Notes under the pieces: model-generated | What the model saw: only the letters and a program-made list of their open reading frames with translations | Told to the model about the DNA's origin: nothing | The model's database searches: none | Position numbers and translations under genes: made by a program | Source of the DNA: Hyphochytrium catenoides | Taxonomy: Eukaryota; Sar; Hyphochytriomycetes; Hyphochytriales; Hyphochytriaceae | DNA: 14,182 nucleotides | NCBI GenBank assembly: GCA_900088475.1 | Contig: FLMG01002622.1 | Coordinates: 84,538 to 98,719, forward strand | Direction: 5' to 3' | In this document: in pieces, positions 1-7,720 of the stretch | How positions within the stretch are numbered: the stretch's first letter is position 1 | Layout: every line of letters starts with the position of its first letter

Positions 1-335
1 GAGAGAGAGAGAGAGAAAGAGAAAACGAGGGAGAAAGAGAAAGAGAGAGGACCGGAGTATATCCATAGAGAAAGACGGCAAAGAAAGACGTCAGCGCTAA
101 ATAACGGAAAGAAGGGGAGAAGCAGGGAAAGTGACCACTCAGGGCATTGAGAAAGAGAGAGAGAGAGAAACGAACAGGAAGCGAGAGAGAAAGGAGGAGG
201 GAGAGAGAGACAGAGACACACACAGAGAGAGAGAGAGAGAGAGAAGGGTAGAAGAGAACGAGCGGATACGGAAGGGAAAAGATGAGAGAGAAAGAGAGTG
301 CAGAGAGAATGGCCTTACCAGTCTAGAAGAGGCAG
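1..335. repeat. GA-rich polypurine block
   Basis: The plus strand is almost entirely purine, with short pure GA runs (for example 1-15 and about 221-243) broken by AAAG, CAGACAC and GGAGG interruptions. Open frames across it translate only to Arg/Glu strings and are products of the repeat. No gene is visible. The polarity switches to pyrimidine-rich near position 336. Confidence 0.9.
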
Positions 336-560
336 CGCTACCCTCTTCTTCCCTTCTCTCTCTCTCTTCATCCCAGTTCCTTGTGTCCATTGCTTCTGCA
401 GTCCTTACCTCCTCCCCCGCCTCTCCTGCGCCTCGAGGCTCATTCCTTTCTTCTTAGGACGGCGTACTGGAGCCCCCGCTGGTCATCTTCCCGTCTCTCT
501 GTCTCTCTCTCTTTCTCTCTCTCCTTTCTCTGTGAAATTGCTCTCCTTTTTTGCTCCTGC
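336..560. repeat. CT-rich polypyrimidine block
   Basis: The plus strand is pyrimidine-rich, with CTCTCT runs around 354-368 and 495-530 mixed with CTTCC and CTCC segments. Overlapping open frames give Ser/Leu strings with no domain. From 561 to 655 a short stretch of mixed sequence follows, in which I see no feature. Confidence 0.85.
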
Positions 561-655
561 ACTCTCTTCTTCTGCAAGTGTTCTGCTGTGGGTTCGACTA
601 GGAAAGGCTTTTCATTTGCAGAGGCAGATTGGTAGTCGGGAGAAATGTCCAGATG

Positions 656-776
656 ATGAAAAGAGAAGAGAGTAAGAGAGAGAGAGAAAGGAGAGAGAGG
701 GGAAAAGGGAAGAGGAGAGCGAGCGAGCGAGCAAGAGTGAAAGGAGAGAGAAAGGAAAGGGAAGGGAGAGTGAGAG

Positions 777-812
<36 letters not shown>

Positions 813-817
813 AGAGA
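656..817. repeat. GA-rich polypurine block with (GA)n run
   Basis: An imperfect GA tract with GAGCGAGCGAGC interruptions ends in an unbroken (AG)n run at about 781-807. It is followed by AAAAGAGAG and then ordinary sequence. Non-coding. Confidence 0.9.
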
Positions 818-1000
818 TCATAACATGGTAAAGCGCCGCTGCACAGAGGATATTACCAATAAATGTAAGCCTTTTTACATGATTTTAAGCGGTTCACTTG
901 ACTTTATTTGAGATATAGCCCCTCTAGCTGCTCCCTGGTAGTACTGTAGTGATAATGATTGTATGTACTTGTAGGACCATTAACAGAGACGGAGGAATAG
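818..1000. other. Unique-sequence island between GA tracts
   Basis: About 180 bp of ordinary complexity between two GA blocks. It contains a short perfect hairpin, ATGTAA at 863-868 pairing with TTACAT at 875-880. No coding signal or RNA gene is recognised. Confidence 0.5.
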
Positions 1001-1003
1001 GCT

Positions 1004-1004
<1 letters not shown>

Positions 1005-1057
<53 letters not shown>
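1005..1057. repeat. (AG)n microsatellite, about 26 units
   Basis: A perfect, uninterrupted AG dinucleotide run of 53 bases. It continues into an imperfect GA-rich tract that reaches about 1320. Confidence 0.97.
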
Positions 1058-1061
<4 letters not shown>

Positions 1062-1320
1062 AAAAGAGAGAGGGAGAAAAAGAGAACAAGAAGCAGAAGA
1101 GGATGTGACGAAGAAGAGGAAGTCCGAATGAAGAAGAGAATGAACAAAAGGGTAAAAGAGGAGGACAGAACGATGATGATGATGAATAAACAGATTTACT
1201 TTTGAAACGAAGAGGAGGAAACATAAGAAAGGGAAGTCATGGAAGGAGAGTAGAAAGCTATAAAGAAAGTAACAAAGAGAGAGGGGAGAAAGCAAGAAGC
1301 TGATGGAAGAAGGGGAAGAA
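1058..1320. repeat. Imperfect GA-rich polypurine block
   Basis: Purine-rich sequence with GAAGAGGA, ACAAAAGG and GATGATGATGAT variants. The only notable sub-element is a short GAT run near 1172-1184. At 1320 the strand polarity flips abruptly to pyrimidine through the palindrome AGAAGCTTCT. No gene is seen. Confidence 0.85.
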
Positions 1321-1334
1321 GCTTCTCTCTCTCT

Positions 1335-1337
<3 letters not shown>

Positions 1338-1410
<73 letters not shown>
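1338..1410. repeat. (TC)n microsatellite, about 36 units
   Basis: A perfect TC dinucleotide run of about 73 bases, the longest pure microsatellite in the window. It is followed directly by a short CTAT run at about 1417-1429. The run lies only about 280 bp from the (AG)n run at 1005-1057, so the two are complementary and could pair as a long inverted repeat. Confidence 0.97.
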
Positions 1411-1411
<1 letters not shown>

Positions 1412-1680
1412 GCTCCCTATCTATCTATTTTTATAGCTTATGGCATTTTTCAATATTGTTCCTCTCTTCCACTTCTCTCTCTTCTACTTCGCTGGTGTTG
1501 TCTCTATTGACCCTTCTCTTATCTCTCTCTCTGCTTACTAGCTCTCATCATCTCCTAGTCCTTTAGATTGATTCTCCTCTTCCCACTCGCTCTTTGTCTC
1601 TTCTTCTCTCTCTTTCTCTCTCTCTTTCATTATCGATCCTTCTCTTGCTCACTTTTCTCTCTTTCTCTTCCCAGCACCAA

Positions 1681-1740
1681 GGCGCCTAGTGATACCAAAA
1701 GGACAGGGATATCTACTAGTCTGTTCGAAACAGAGCGCCA
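1681..1740 (+). other. Possible tRNA-like relic, weak
   Basis: A mixed-sequence island inside a CT block. GGCGC at 1681-1685 can pair with GCGCC at 1735-1739. Between them lies a T-arm-like element, TCTG-TTCGAAA-CAGA, at 1720-1734, with a seven-base TTCGAAA loop as in a tRNA T arm. The element is only about 60 bases long, and no convincing D arm or anticodon arm can be drawn. It is at best a degenerate tRNA or tRNA-derived fragment, and it may be chance. Confidence 0.15.
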
Positions 1741-1979
1741 CCTGTCGAGGGTTAAGGAGGAGAGAGAGAGAGATTGAGAGAGAGACAGGCCCAGAGTTTC
1801 CCGCTTCTCTTATGATACGACGGGCTCTCTCTCTATCTTGAAGTTTTTGGTCTCTTCTCTGTCTTCTTCGATTTTGAAGCTTTCTTCTGCATGAGCGCTC
1901 TCTCTCTCTCTCCGTCGTCTTCACATTTTCTTCTCCGCCTCCGCTCATGATGCTCTCTTCTTCCTTTATCTTTTCTTCT

Positions 1980-1981
<2 letters not shown>

Positions 1982-2012
<31 letters not shown>
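1982..2012. repeat. (TC)n microsatellite, about 15 units
   Basis: A perfect TC run of 31 bases inside the larger CT-rich block, followed by CTTCTTCC. Confidence 0.95.
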
Positions 2013-2015
<3 letters not shown>

Positions 2016-2130
2016 TCCTCTTTCGCCATCAGCTCTGCTACGACCTCCGATGGACTCCGTCCGTCCAGTCTTCTTCTCTTATTACTCTTGATATTCCTCT
2101 GTCTCCCTCTTTCTCGTCCACTGTCTCTCC

Positions 2131-2395
2131 TTTTAGAAGTTCACGGGAGAGAGACCGAGAAAGCCTGCTAAGCCCTTATTTCCCTCTATGACCGAGTCAA
2201 AGAGAGAGGAGGACAGCCTATGTCTGTCCCTGCCACCACGACGACTGCGAGGAGGCGAAGAAGAGAGCAGGACAGATGATCTAATATCAGCCGGTTGCCA
2301 AGAACAGGAGGAAAGAGAGAGGATTAAGAAGAAAGAGAGAGAGAGAGAGAGAGAGAGTTAGACTAAGTTCACCTTTTCTTCACTGTTCTTCGTTC
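2131..2395. other. Mixed intergenic sequence, no gene seen
   Basis: Mixed sequence with short GAGA patches and a pure GA run near 2337-2357. No open frame with protein-like composition and no RNA gene is visible. Confidence 0.6.
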
Positions 2396-2483
2396 TTATT
2401 AATATTCATGTTTCTCATCCCTTCTAGGAAAGCCCGTCGTAGCTCTCATTATCAAGAGGCTTAAAGGGAGAGAGAGAGAGAGA
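2396..2483 (+). repeat. Direct duplication, copy 1
   Basis: This copy aligns without gaps to 2565-2652 at a constant offset of 169 bases. The segment from AAGCCCGTCGTAGC (2430) through the start of the GA run is identical in both. The preceding 34 bases, which include ATTCATGT and a pyrimidine stretch ending in CTAG, have diverged by several substitutions. Each copy runs into a GA tract, so the duplicated unit is probably unique sequence plus microsatellite. Confidence 0.9.
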
Positions 2484-2484
2484 T

Positions 2485-2561
<77 letters not shown>

Positions 2562-2564
2562 CAC
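2484..2564. repeat. GATA microsatellite within GA tract
   Basis: A GA tract that has acquired T interruptions and expanded into a run of about seven ATAG units at 2511-2538, then returns to pure GA. It separates the two copies of the direct duplication. This looks like local conversion of GA to GATA by slippage. Confidence 0.92.
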
Positions 2565-2646
2565 TAATTATTATTCATGTCTGTCTTCCTTTCTAGGGAA
2601 GCCCGTCGTAGCTCTCATTATCAAGAGGCTTAAAGGGAGAGAGAGA

Positions 2647-2652
<6 letters not shown>
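2565..2652 (+). repeat. Direct duplication, copy 2
   Basis: Second copy of the element at 2396-2483, identical from AAGCCCGTCG (2599) into the following GA tract and diverged in the upstream pyrimidine stretch (TCTTCCTTTCTAGG here, TCATCCCTTCTAGG in copy 1). Confidence 0.9.
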
Positions 2653-2711
<59 letters not shown>

Positions 2712-2797
2712 GAGAGAGAGAGAGAGAGAAAGAGAGAGAAAGAGAGAGAGAAAGAGAGAAAAAGAGAGAGAGAAAGAAAGGGAGAGAGAGAGAAAAT
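2638..2797. repeat. Long (GA)n/(GAAA) polypurine tract
   Basis: About 160 bases of nearly pure purine, with one C near the start. A GA run continues as GAGAAA and GAAAGAAAGG variants. The sequence from 2798 to 2868 is mixed, with no feature seen. Confidence 0.95.
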
Positions 2798-2884
2798 AGT
2801 GGCCTCTTAATCTATGGAAGAAGAGACAGATAGCACTCGGTCTCGCGGTACTCTAGGGCAAGAAGCCCTTATCTCTTATTACTC

Positions 2885-2890
2885 TTTATT
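2885..2890 (-). promoter_or_regulatory. Candidate polyadenylation signal
   Basis: TTTATT on the plus strand reads AATAAA on the minus strand, about 290 bases downstream of the stop codon of the secreted repeat protein. Canonical AATAAA is widely but not universally used by eukaryotes, so this placement is plausible but unproven. It would imply a 3' UTR that includes the short GA/CT tracts at 2930-3150. Confidence 0.25.
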
Positions 2891-2929
2891 ATAAAGAATG
2901 TAAATTCATATGTATGGAGACACTGCGGC

Positions 2930-3150
2930 CATAACTCTTCCTCTTCCTTTCTCTCACTCGATCTCTCTCTCCCGCTTTTCTCTCTCTCTCTCTCTCTCTG
3001 TTTTTTCCTTGAGGAGAAGACTGAGAAGAGAGAGACTGTGATCGCTAGTGCATGATTTTCAAAGAGAGCAATGTGAATATTATTTATGGCAAAAGAGAGA
3101 GGAACAATCATCGAGAGAGAGGAGAGAGAGAGACGATCTTCCTTCTCGTT
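2930..3150. repeat. Short CT then GA tracts
   Basis: A CT-rich patch (about 2940-3000, with a pure CT run near 2981-2999) is followed by a GA-rich patch (about 3060-3135). They lie just downstream of the minus-strand gene and probably fall in its 3' UTR or flank. Open frames here are repeat translations. Confidence 0.75.
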
Positions 3151-3181
3151 AAAAAGATGAGAGCCTTTCCGGCAGGGCTCC

Positions 3182-5734
3182 TTAGTCTCTTCTCAAGACT
3201 CTTCTCCGGCTACCAGCGCCTGCATAACTTCCTTTGTTCGTCGTTGTGGCTGGTCGCACCTGGGCTGCCTTGGCGCTGGAAGCACTGCTGGCGGCTGACT
3301 TTGGCCCTAAGTTCGTGGTCCTGAGTCCATTGCCAGCTCCTCCACTCTGTCCACGGACTGTTTGAGACTCTCTGGCCGCTCCACCAGCTGCTGACTGTCC
3401 GGCACTTGCTCCGCCGCTGTCATAGCCTTGCTCGCCACCGCCGCCAAGCACGCCACTTCCTCCTCCTTGCCCCGAACCTCCAACCATCCCGGTAAGAGCT
3501 TGACCTAAGTTCTGCAGTGGGTTTGCTCCTCCGCCGCCGCCGGCGCCGCCGCCCAGCAGACCACCTAAGGCTTGTCCAAGGTTTCCAATGGGGTTACCGT
3601 CTCCTCCCCCAGCTCCTCCCCCAGCTCCTCCGCCACCTGTCGCTCCAGCGACAAGGTTGCTGACGCCGCTAACTAGAGAACCGATAGCGTCCCCACCGCC
3701 GCCGCCACCTGTCGCTCCAGCGACAAGGTTGCTGACGCCGCTAACTAGAGAACCGATAGCGTCCCCACTGCCTCCGCCCGCAGCTGCGGCTCCGTTAGGA
3801 TTGGTAGCTTGGATCACTGCATCTGCCAGCCCGGTAGCTAGAGGAGCACCAGCAGTTAGCGCCGCGCCAATGGGCGCCGCGCCAGGGATAAGAGACAGGA
3901 CTGGGCCGGCGAGACTTGCGATAGTTCCGGCAGCCTTGGCCGCATTGCCAGCCACGTTAGCTGCTTGTTTCAAGGCGACCGCGGGGTCCTGAGCCGCCTG
4001 GCCTGGAGCGTTAGCAGTCCCAAGATAGCCCTGCTGCCCGTTGCCTCCTTCAGACATGTCACCGCTTGAAGTTGCTTCAGCTTCTCCCTGTACCTCTCCC
4101 TCATTGTACTCTCCTTGGCCCGTTGCCTGGCCGCCCACGGCGTTCTTTGACCGCTGGAAAGCACCTGCTCCGGCACTGAGAGCACCGCCGCCTTGCTGCT
4201 GATCTGCGTACTCTCCTGTCAGTTCAGCCTGGCTCCCAGTGGCTGGAGAAGGACCTCGAACCGTCTCAGCAGCTGCGTTGGTTTGCAGTGCCGTGGATCC
4301 AGTTGCTGCAGAAAGCGAAGAAGCTTGTCCTCCTCCACCTCCATTGCGTCCACCGAAGAGACCGGACAAGAGTCCTCCTCCTCCTCCTTGATACCCCCCG
4401 AAGTTGATTCCTAGGGCACTCAGGACGTTCTTCTTTAGCTCCACCATCCTGCCCAATAGCCCACCAATCCCTGACTGCTCTGGCTGCGGCTGAGGAGCTG
4501 GCAGAGAATCAGAGGCAAGCGTCTGCTGTTGTTGCCCAGGTTGGTGCCCGCGTTGATGTTGACCCATGTTAGCAGCTCCTGTGCGCTGAAGTTGGTCTAC
4601 ATTCACGCCTCCAGCGGCTCCGGTAGAAATATCTTCAGGCACATTGTCCATGAGTGCTCCAGAAGCCCCGGCATCGGCTTCTAGGCCAGTGTTCTGCACT
4701 TGATGCACAGGGAGAGGCATCTCCTCTCCTTCTAGCGCCGCGCTCTCTCTCTTGACAGCAGAAGATGTCTCGGTGCGTAAGGAGGGCGAAGAAGGGGTTG
4801 GAGACGGAGAGATGATGGCTCTCTGGCTGTGTTCTCTCCTCGCCTGAATCTCCGCTTCCCTCGTTGTCTCTTCCTCGGACAGCACCTTCTCTTGAACGAC
4901 AACCTGCGTCTTGGTCTCTGCTGGGCGCTCAGGCTCAATAACATACTCTGTTGCTCTCTCGAGGTCGCTCCCTTCAGCCACTGCTGTTGAAGCTTCTTCA
5001 ACCAGCAGCTGCACAGCAGGGCCATTGACCTCCCCAGAGAAAGAGATGCTGTCCACCTGAGAGTCAGTAGAAGAAGAAGTGGAAGGGCTCTGTCCCTCTA
5101 CCTCGAGCTGGCTCAGTCTGTCAGGAAGAGACCTTCTGAAATAACTATCGGCATTCACCAGCTCAGGAAGAGGAGGAAGAGGACCAGTCCCAGCCTTGTA
5201 AGGAAGTGTTCCGACCTCTGTCTGGACTGGAGCCCCAGTCTTTGAGGAAGCTGGGACCGTAGGGACGGTCTCTGAGATCCGTGTCAGAGTCTTGAACAGC
5301 GGATCTACGGCCACAATCGCTGCCACTCTGCAGGCTTCTCCACCGTCAGGGCTGGGGCAAGGATCTCTTTGAAAGTACTGGACCCAAGCATTCTGCGCCC
5401 TCTCAAGATCACGCTGGATGTTCCACTCAATGAGCTTCCGCCAATCTTCTTTATCTTTCTCCGTCTGCGCATACTTTACGGCTTGGTTGACAGCATCTGC
5501 AGGGGCAATTTTCTCCACGTAGCGTGCAGCTTCTCCTCTCCATTGTGCTGCTTGCTCGGGGTTAGAACGGAGGATGTCATCCCAGGGTGAGCGGAGTTGC
5601 TCCTCCGTATAAAGCTGACCAGTGGTAGCGGATGGCGGTGGCCCTCCCATGCTCTGGGCATGGGTGGCGGCGGGGTGAAGGGAAAGTGCTAAGGTGATGA
5701 CGGCCAAAACCGCCACGGCTCTAAAAACCTTCAT
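3182..5734 (-). CDS. Secreted Gly/Ala-rich repeat protein, family unknown
   Basis: An 850-residue single-exon protein that I do not recognise. Residues 1-26 are a clear signal peptide: Lys/Arg start, AVAVLAVITLALSL core, and a THA-QS cleavage site. Residues 40-150 form a probably folded, helical, charged domain with several Trp and the only two cysteines (C126, C135), which could form a disulfide. Residues 160-420 are acidic, Ser/Pro/Glu/Gln-rich and probably disordered. Glycine runs occur at 445-470. An Ala-rich hydrophobic stretch (about 585-648) precedes four 24-residue repeats at 657-680, 681-704, 713-736 and 737-760. The C terminus is basic (SRRRVLRRD), with no GPI-type hydrophobic tail. 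The start has the signal peptide directly after it; the next Met is residue 29. An extracellular matrix, wall or mucilage component is a reasonable guess, but function is unassigned. Confidence 0.85.
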   Translation of the reverse strand: MKVFRAVAVLAVITLALSLHPAATHAQSMGGPPPSATTGQLYTEEQLRSPWDDILRSNPEQAAQWRGEAARYVEKIAPADAVNQAVKYAQTEKDKEDWRKLIEWNIQRDLERAQNAWVQYFQRDPCPSPDGGEACRVAAIVAVDPLFKTLTRISETVPTVPASSKTGAPVQTEVGTLPYKAGTGPLPPLPELVNADSYFRRSLPDRLSQLEVEGQSPSTSSSTDSQVDSISFSGEVNGPAVQLLVEEASTAVAEGSDLERATEYVIEPERPAETKTQVVVQEKVLSEEETTREAEIQARREHSQRAIISPSPTPSSPSLRTETSSAVKRESAALEGEEMPLPVHQVQNTGLEADAGASGALMDNVPEDISTGAAGGVNVDQLQRTGAANMGQHQRGHQPGQQQQTLASDSLPAPQPQPEQSGIGGLLGRMVELKKNVLSALGINFGGYQGGGGGLLSGLFGGRNGGGGGQASSLSAATGSTALQTNAAAETVRGPSPATGSQAELTGEYADQQQGGGALSAGAGAFQRSKNAVGGQATGQGEYNEGEVQGEAEATSSGDMSEGGNGQQGYLGTANAPGQAAQDPAVALKQAANVAGNAAKAAGTIASLAGPVLSLIPGAAPIGAALTAGAPLATGLADAVIQATNPNGAAAAGGGSGDAIGSLVSGVSNLVAGATGGGGGGDAIGSLVSGVSNLVAGATGGGGAGGGAGGGDGNPIGNLGQALGGLLGGGAGGGGGANPLQNLGQALTGMVGGSGQGGGSGVLGGGGEQGYDSGGASAGQSAAGGAARESQTVRGQSGGAGNGLRTTNLGPKSAASSASSAKAAQVRPATTTNKGSYAGAGSRRRVLRRD
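3632..3768 (-). repeat. In-frame 72-bp tandem repeat in the secreted protein gene
   Basis: Bases 3632-3696 and 3704-3768 are identical over 65 bases at an offset of 72, exactly 24 codons. They encode two copies of GDAIGSLVSGVSNLVAGAT followed by glycines. Nucleotide identity, including synonymous positions, indicates a recent duplication or gene conversion. Two more diverged 24-residue units are encoded just downstream in the gene. Confidence 0.95.
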
Positions 5735-5830
5735 TACTCTCTTTTATTCTCGACGCTTTCTCTCTCTCTCTCTCTTTCTTTCTCTTATTCAACGTCTTCC
5801 CTCCCTATCTGTTTGAAAAAAAAAGCACGC
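5735..5830 (-). promoter_or_regulatory. Leader/promoter-proximal region of the secreted protein gene
   Basis: Immediately upstream of the start codon the sense (minus) strand is purine-rich, with a GA run corresponding to plus-strand 5760-5775 and GAAAG variants up to about 5788. The start context is AGAGTA before ATG, with G at -3. A run of A on the plus strand (5816-5824) gives a T run on the sense strand. No clear TATA box is seen, and the transcription start cannot be placed. Confidence 0.35.
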
Positions 5831-6412
5831 GGCTATGGTCGCTAATAGAGAAGGCCGATCATGACCTGCGCGGCAAAGGGTTGAGATCGCTTCCAACTGT
5901 GAAGAAGTGGAAGTTTCCAGGCTCTCAATGTGGGAGCGAGAGCAATGAGTGGGAGAGAGAATGGCTGAACTCAAGAGAAGGAAACTAAAGGACTGTTGGC
6001 ACTGCCGCGACCGCGGCGATGGCGAGCGACTTAGAGAAGGAAGACCACACAGGACGTCAGCTCGATATTGAATAGCCAGTTTGCAGCCGTGACTCATAAG
6101 GATCTTTGAGGATGCTGAGCCATTGCAGCCAGCACAAGGACAAAGTGAAGGCAAGAGAGAGAGAGAACGAGAGAAATAGAAAGACAGAGAGAGAGAGAGA
6201 GGCACATGAGGGAGAGAGGATGGAGTAGATGTAAAAAAGGAGGCGACAGAGAAGGTAAATGAAGAGAGTGATACAAGAGAGAAAGACGAGGGGACTGAGG
6301 AAAAATAAGAAGAAGAACCAGAAGGTGCACATGTGAAAAATTCTCCGGAAGGAGCAGCAAGTCGAAGGCAGAAGAGGCGGAAGGAAGCTCAGGACCTTTA
6401 ACGTCTGGAGCA
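5831..6412. repeat. Mixed upstream sequence with GA-rich tract
   Basis: Bases 5831-6145 are ordinary mixed sequence upstream of the secreted protein gene and may hold promoter elements, but none is recognised. From about 6150 to 6320 the plus strand becomes GA-rich, with a pure GA run near 6186-6201. Open frames on the minus strand here are pyrimidine-repeat translations (Ser/Leu/Phe strings). No gene is supported. Confidence 0.6.
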
Positions 6413-6735
6413 ATCTCTTCTTGTCGCTTCTCGTGCTTTCTCTCTTGTTCATCCTCTCTCATCCCTGTTGCATCTCCCAAAATCTTCAGGGTTCCTCCAT
6501 CTTCCTATCATGCCCTCACGCACGTACTCCGGTGTCTCTCCCTCTCTTTCTCTCTCTCCTCACTCTGTCTCTTGAACGTTAGCTGCCTTTCGCCATTCTT
6601 TCCGCTCTCTTCCTCTCTCAAATACCTCCACTCTCTTCATCTCCATTCTCTTCATCTCCATTCTCTCTCTCTCTCTCTCTCTATTTTCTCTCTCTGTTTC
6701 TCTCTCTCTCTCTCTCTCTGTCCCTTTCTCCCAGG
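6413..6735. repeat. CT-rich block with a 15-bp tandem pair
   Basis: A pyrimidine-rich plus strand with pure CT runs near 6661-6682 and 6700-6719. A 15-base unit, TCTCTTCATCTCCAT, is present twice in tandem at 6632-6646 and 6647-6661. Non-coding. Confidence 0.88.
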
Positions 6736-6959
6736 ACCTTCTCCCCCTTTGCGTCTTCACATCGGCAACTTCAGCTGCTGCATCTTATGAGACGGCCTGG
6801 AGGTGTGAAGATGCTGTCAGGGTCGAACTGCGCATGCTCCGCTCTGTCTCGTCCGCGAGAGGAGACAGTCAGTCCATACACGTTACTTATAAGTCCACGA
6901 CGCAGGAACTGTGACATTTCTTACATAAATATTTCCCTTGAAACCCGTCGCCAAGTCCC

Positions 6960-7040
6960 GAAACGGTAGTTGTACTTGTAACAGTACTTACAACTTAAGG
7001 GAAACGGTAGACTGTCGTTTTTACCATCCTACTACCGTTT
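6960..7040. repeat. AAACGGTAG motif cluster (direct and inverted copies)
   Basis: GAAACGGTAG occurs at 6960-6969 and again at 7001-7010. Its inverse, CTACCGTTT, is at 7032-7040. A fourth copy of AAACGGTAG is at 7827-7835. Between the first two copies, AGTTGTA (6968-6974) can pair with TACAACT (6989-6995). The arrangement resembles clustered protein-binding sites or the end of a mobile element, but no family is identified. Confidence 0.55.
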
Positions 7041-7690
7041 TGTGCTAGGTAACTGGGAAGTGAAGGAATAGAACTAGAAGTGAGAACTCCCCTAGGTTGC
7101 CATAATATTTATTAGTGGACTAGCTAACGACTGCTTCAATGTGAAGATGTGAGGGTAAGTCTCACCATTTGAAAAAAGAAGGGAGTGCTTAGGGCTATCC
7201 ATAATCCATAATAGTTAGGTGCCGCACTCTATACTACTGGCTGGAGAGCAGACAGAGAGCGTGGACATGGACACCTAATAAAAGCAATTAGTAGACGGCA
7301 AAGAACTGCAACCATGGTGCTTTTGAAGTATGCTATTGTTACGCTTTTCTACTGCCTATGCCATTTCAAGTTAGCATGACCCACCCTTCAGCTCTTGGAT
7401 GTCTAAGATGATGGCCACCATTTATGAGAATATTACATAAGATAAGAGACAGTTCGATTACTCCTATTGAAAAAATTTGAGTGGGTCTTCTTAGAGCTCT
7501 TCTTAGACTGATTTCATTCACCACAAAACACTAGCCAGTAAAGCCCCGATAGCACCCTAGAACTCTGCAAACGTGGCTGGTCACTCCTTTCACCTTCACA
7601 GCTGATCAACAGTAGAAACAATTGAGCTCTTTACAACTGGGTATCCCATTCTGCAAATAGTTCTACTGCCGACTGGGCATGCTCTGCATT

Positions 7691-7720
7691 CACCATTGAA
7701 TGGTGACTGACTGACTGACT
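7691..7720. repeat. Short perfect hairpin joined to TGAC run
   Basis: CACCATT-G-AATGGTG at 7691-7705 is a perfect 7-bp inverted repeat around one base. It overlaps a run of four TGAC units at 7704-7720. It may be a protein-binding palindrome or chance. Confidence 0.5.

Larger units (their letters stand above)
1411..2130. repeat. CT-rich polypyrimidine block
   Basis: A mostly pyrimidine-rich plus strand with CTCTC, CTTCTT and CTTTCTC variants. A short GA run at about 1759-1785 and a mixed-sequence island at about 1675-1760 interrupt it. Several overlapping open frames on both strands are Ser/Leu or Arg/Glu strings produced by the repeat and are not supported as genes. Confidence 0.8.

Noticed and set aside
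586-605. GGTTCGACTA resembling a tRNA B box
   Set aside because: No stem flanks the loop, and no acceptor, D or anticodon arm can be built around it.
131-835. Several overlapping open frames on both strands encoding Arg/Glu or Ser/Leu strings
   Set aside because: They are translations of GA/CT microsatellites. Either frame of such a tract stays open, and none shows a domain or mixed composition.
3588-3992. 134-codon plus-strand Pro/Ala-rich open frame
   Set aside because: It is the antisense shadow of the Gly-rich repeats of the minus-strand secreted protein.
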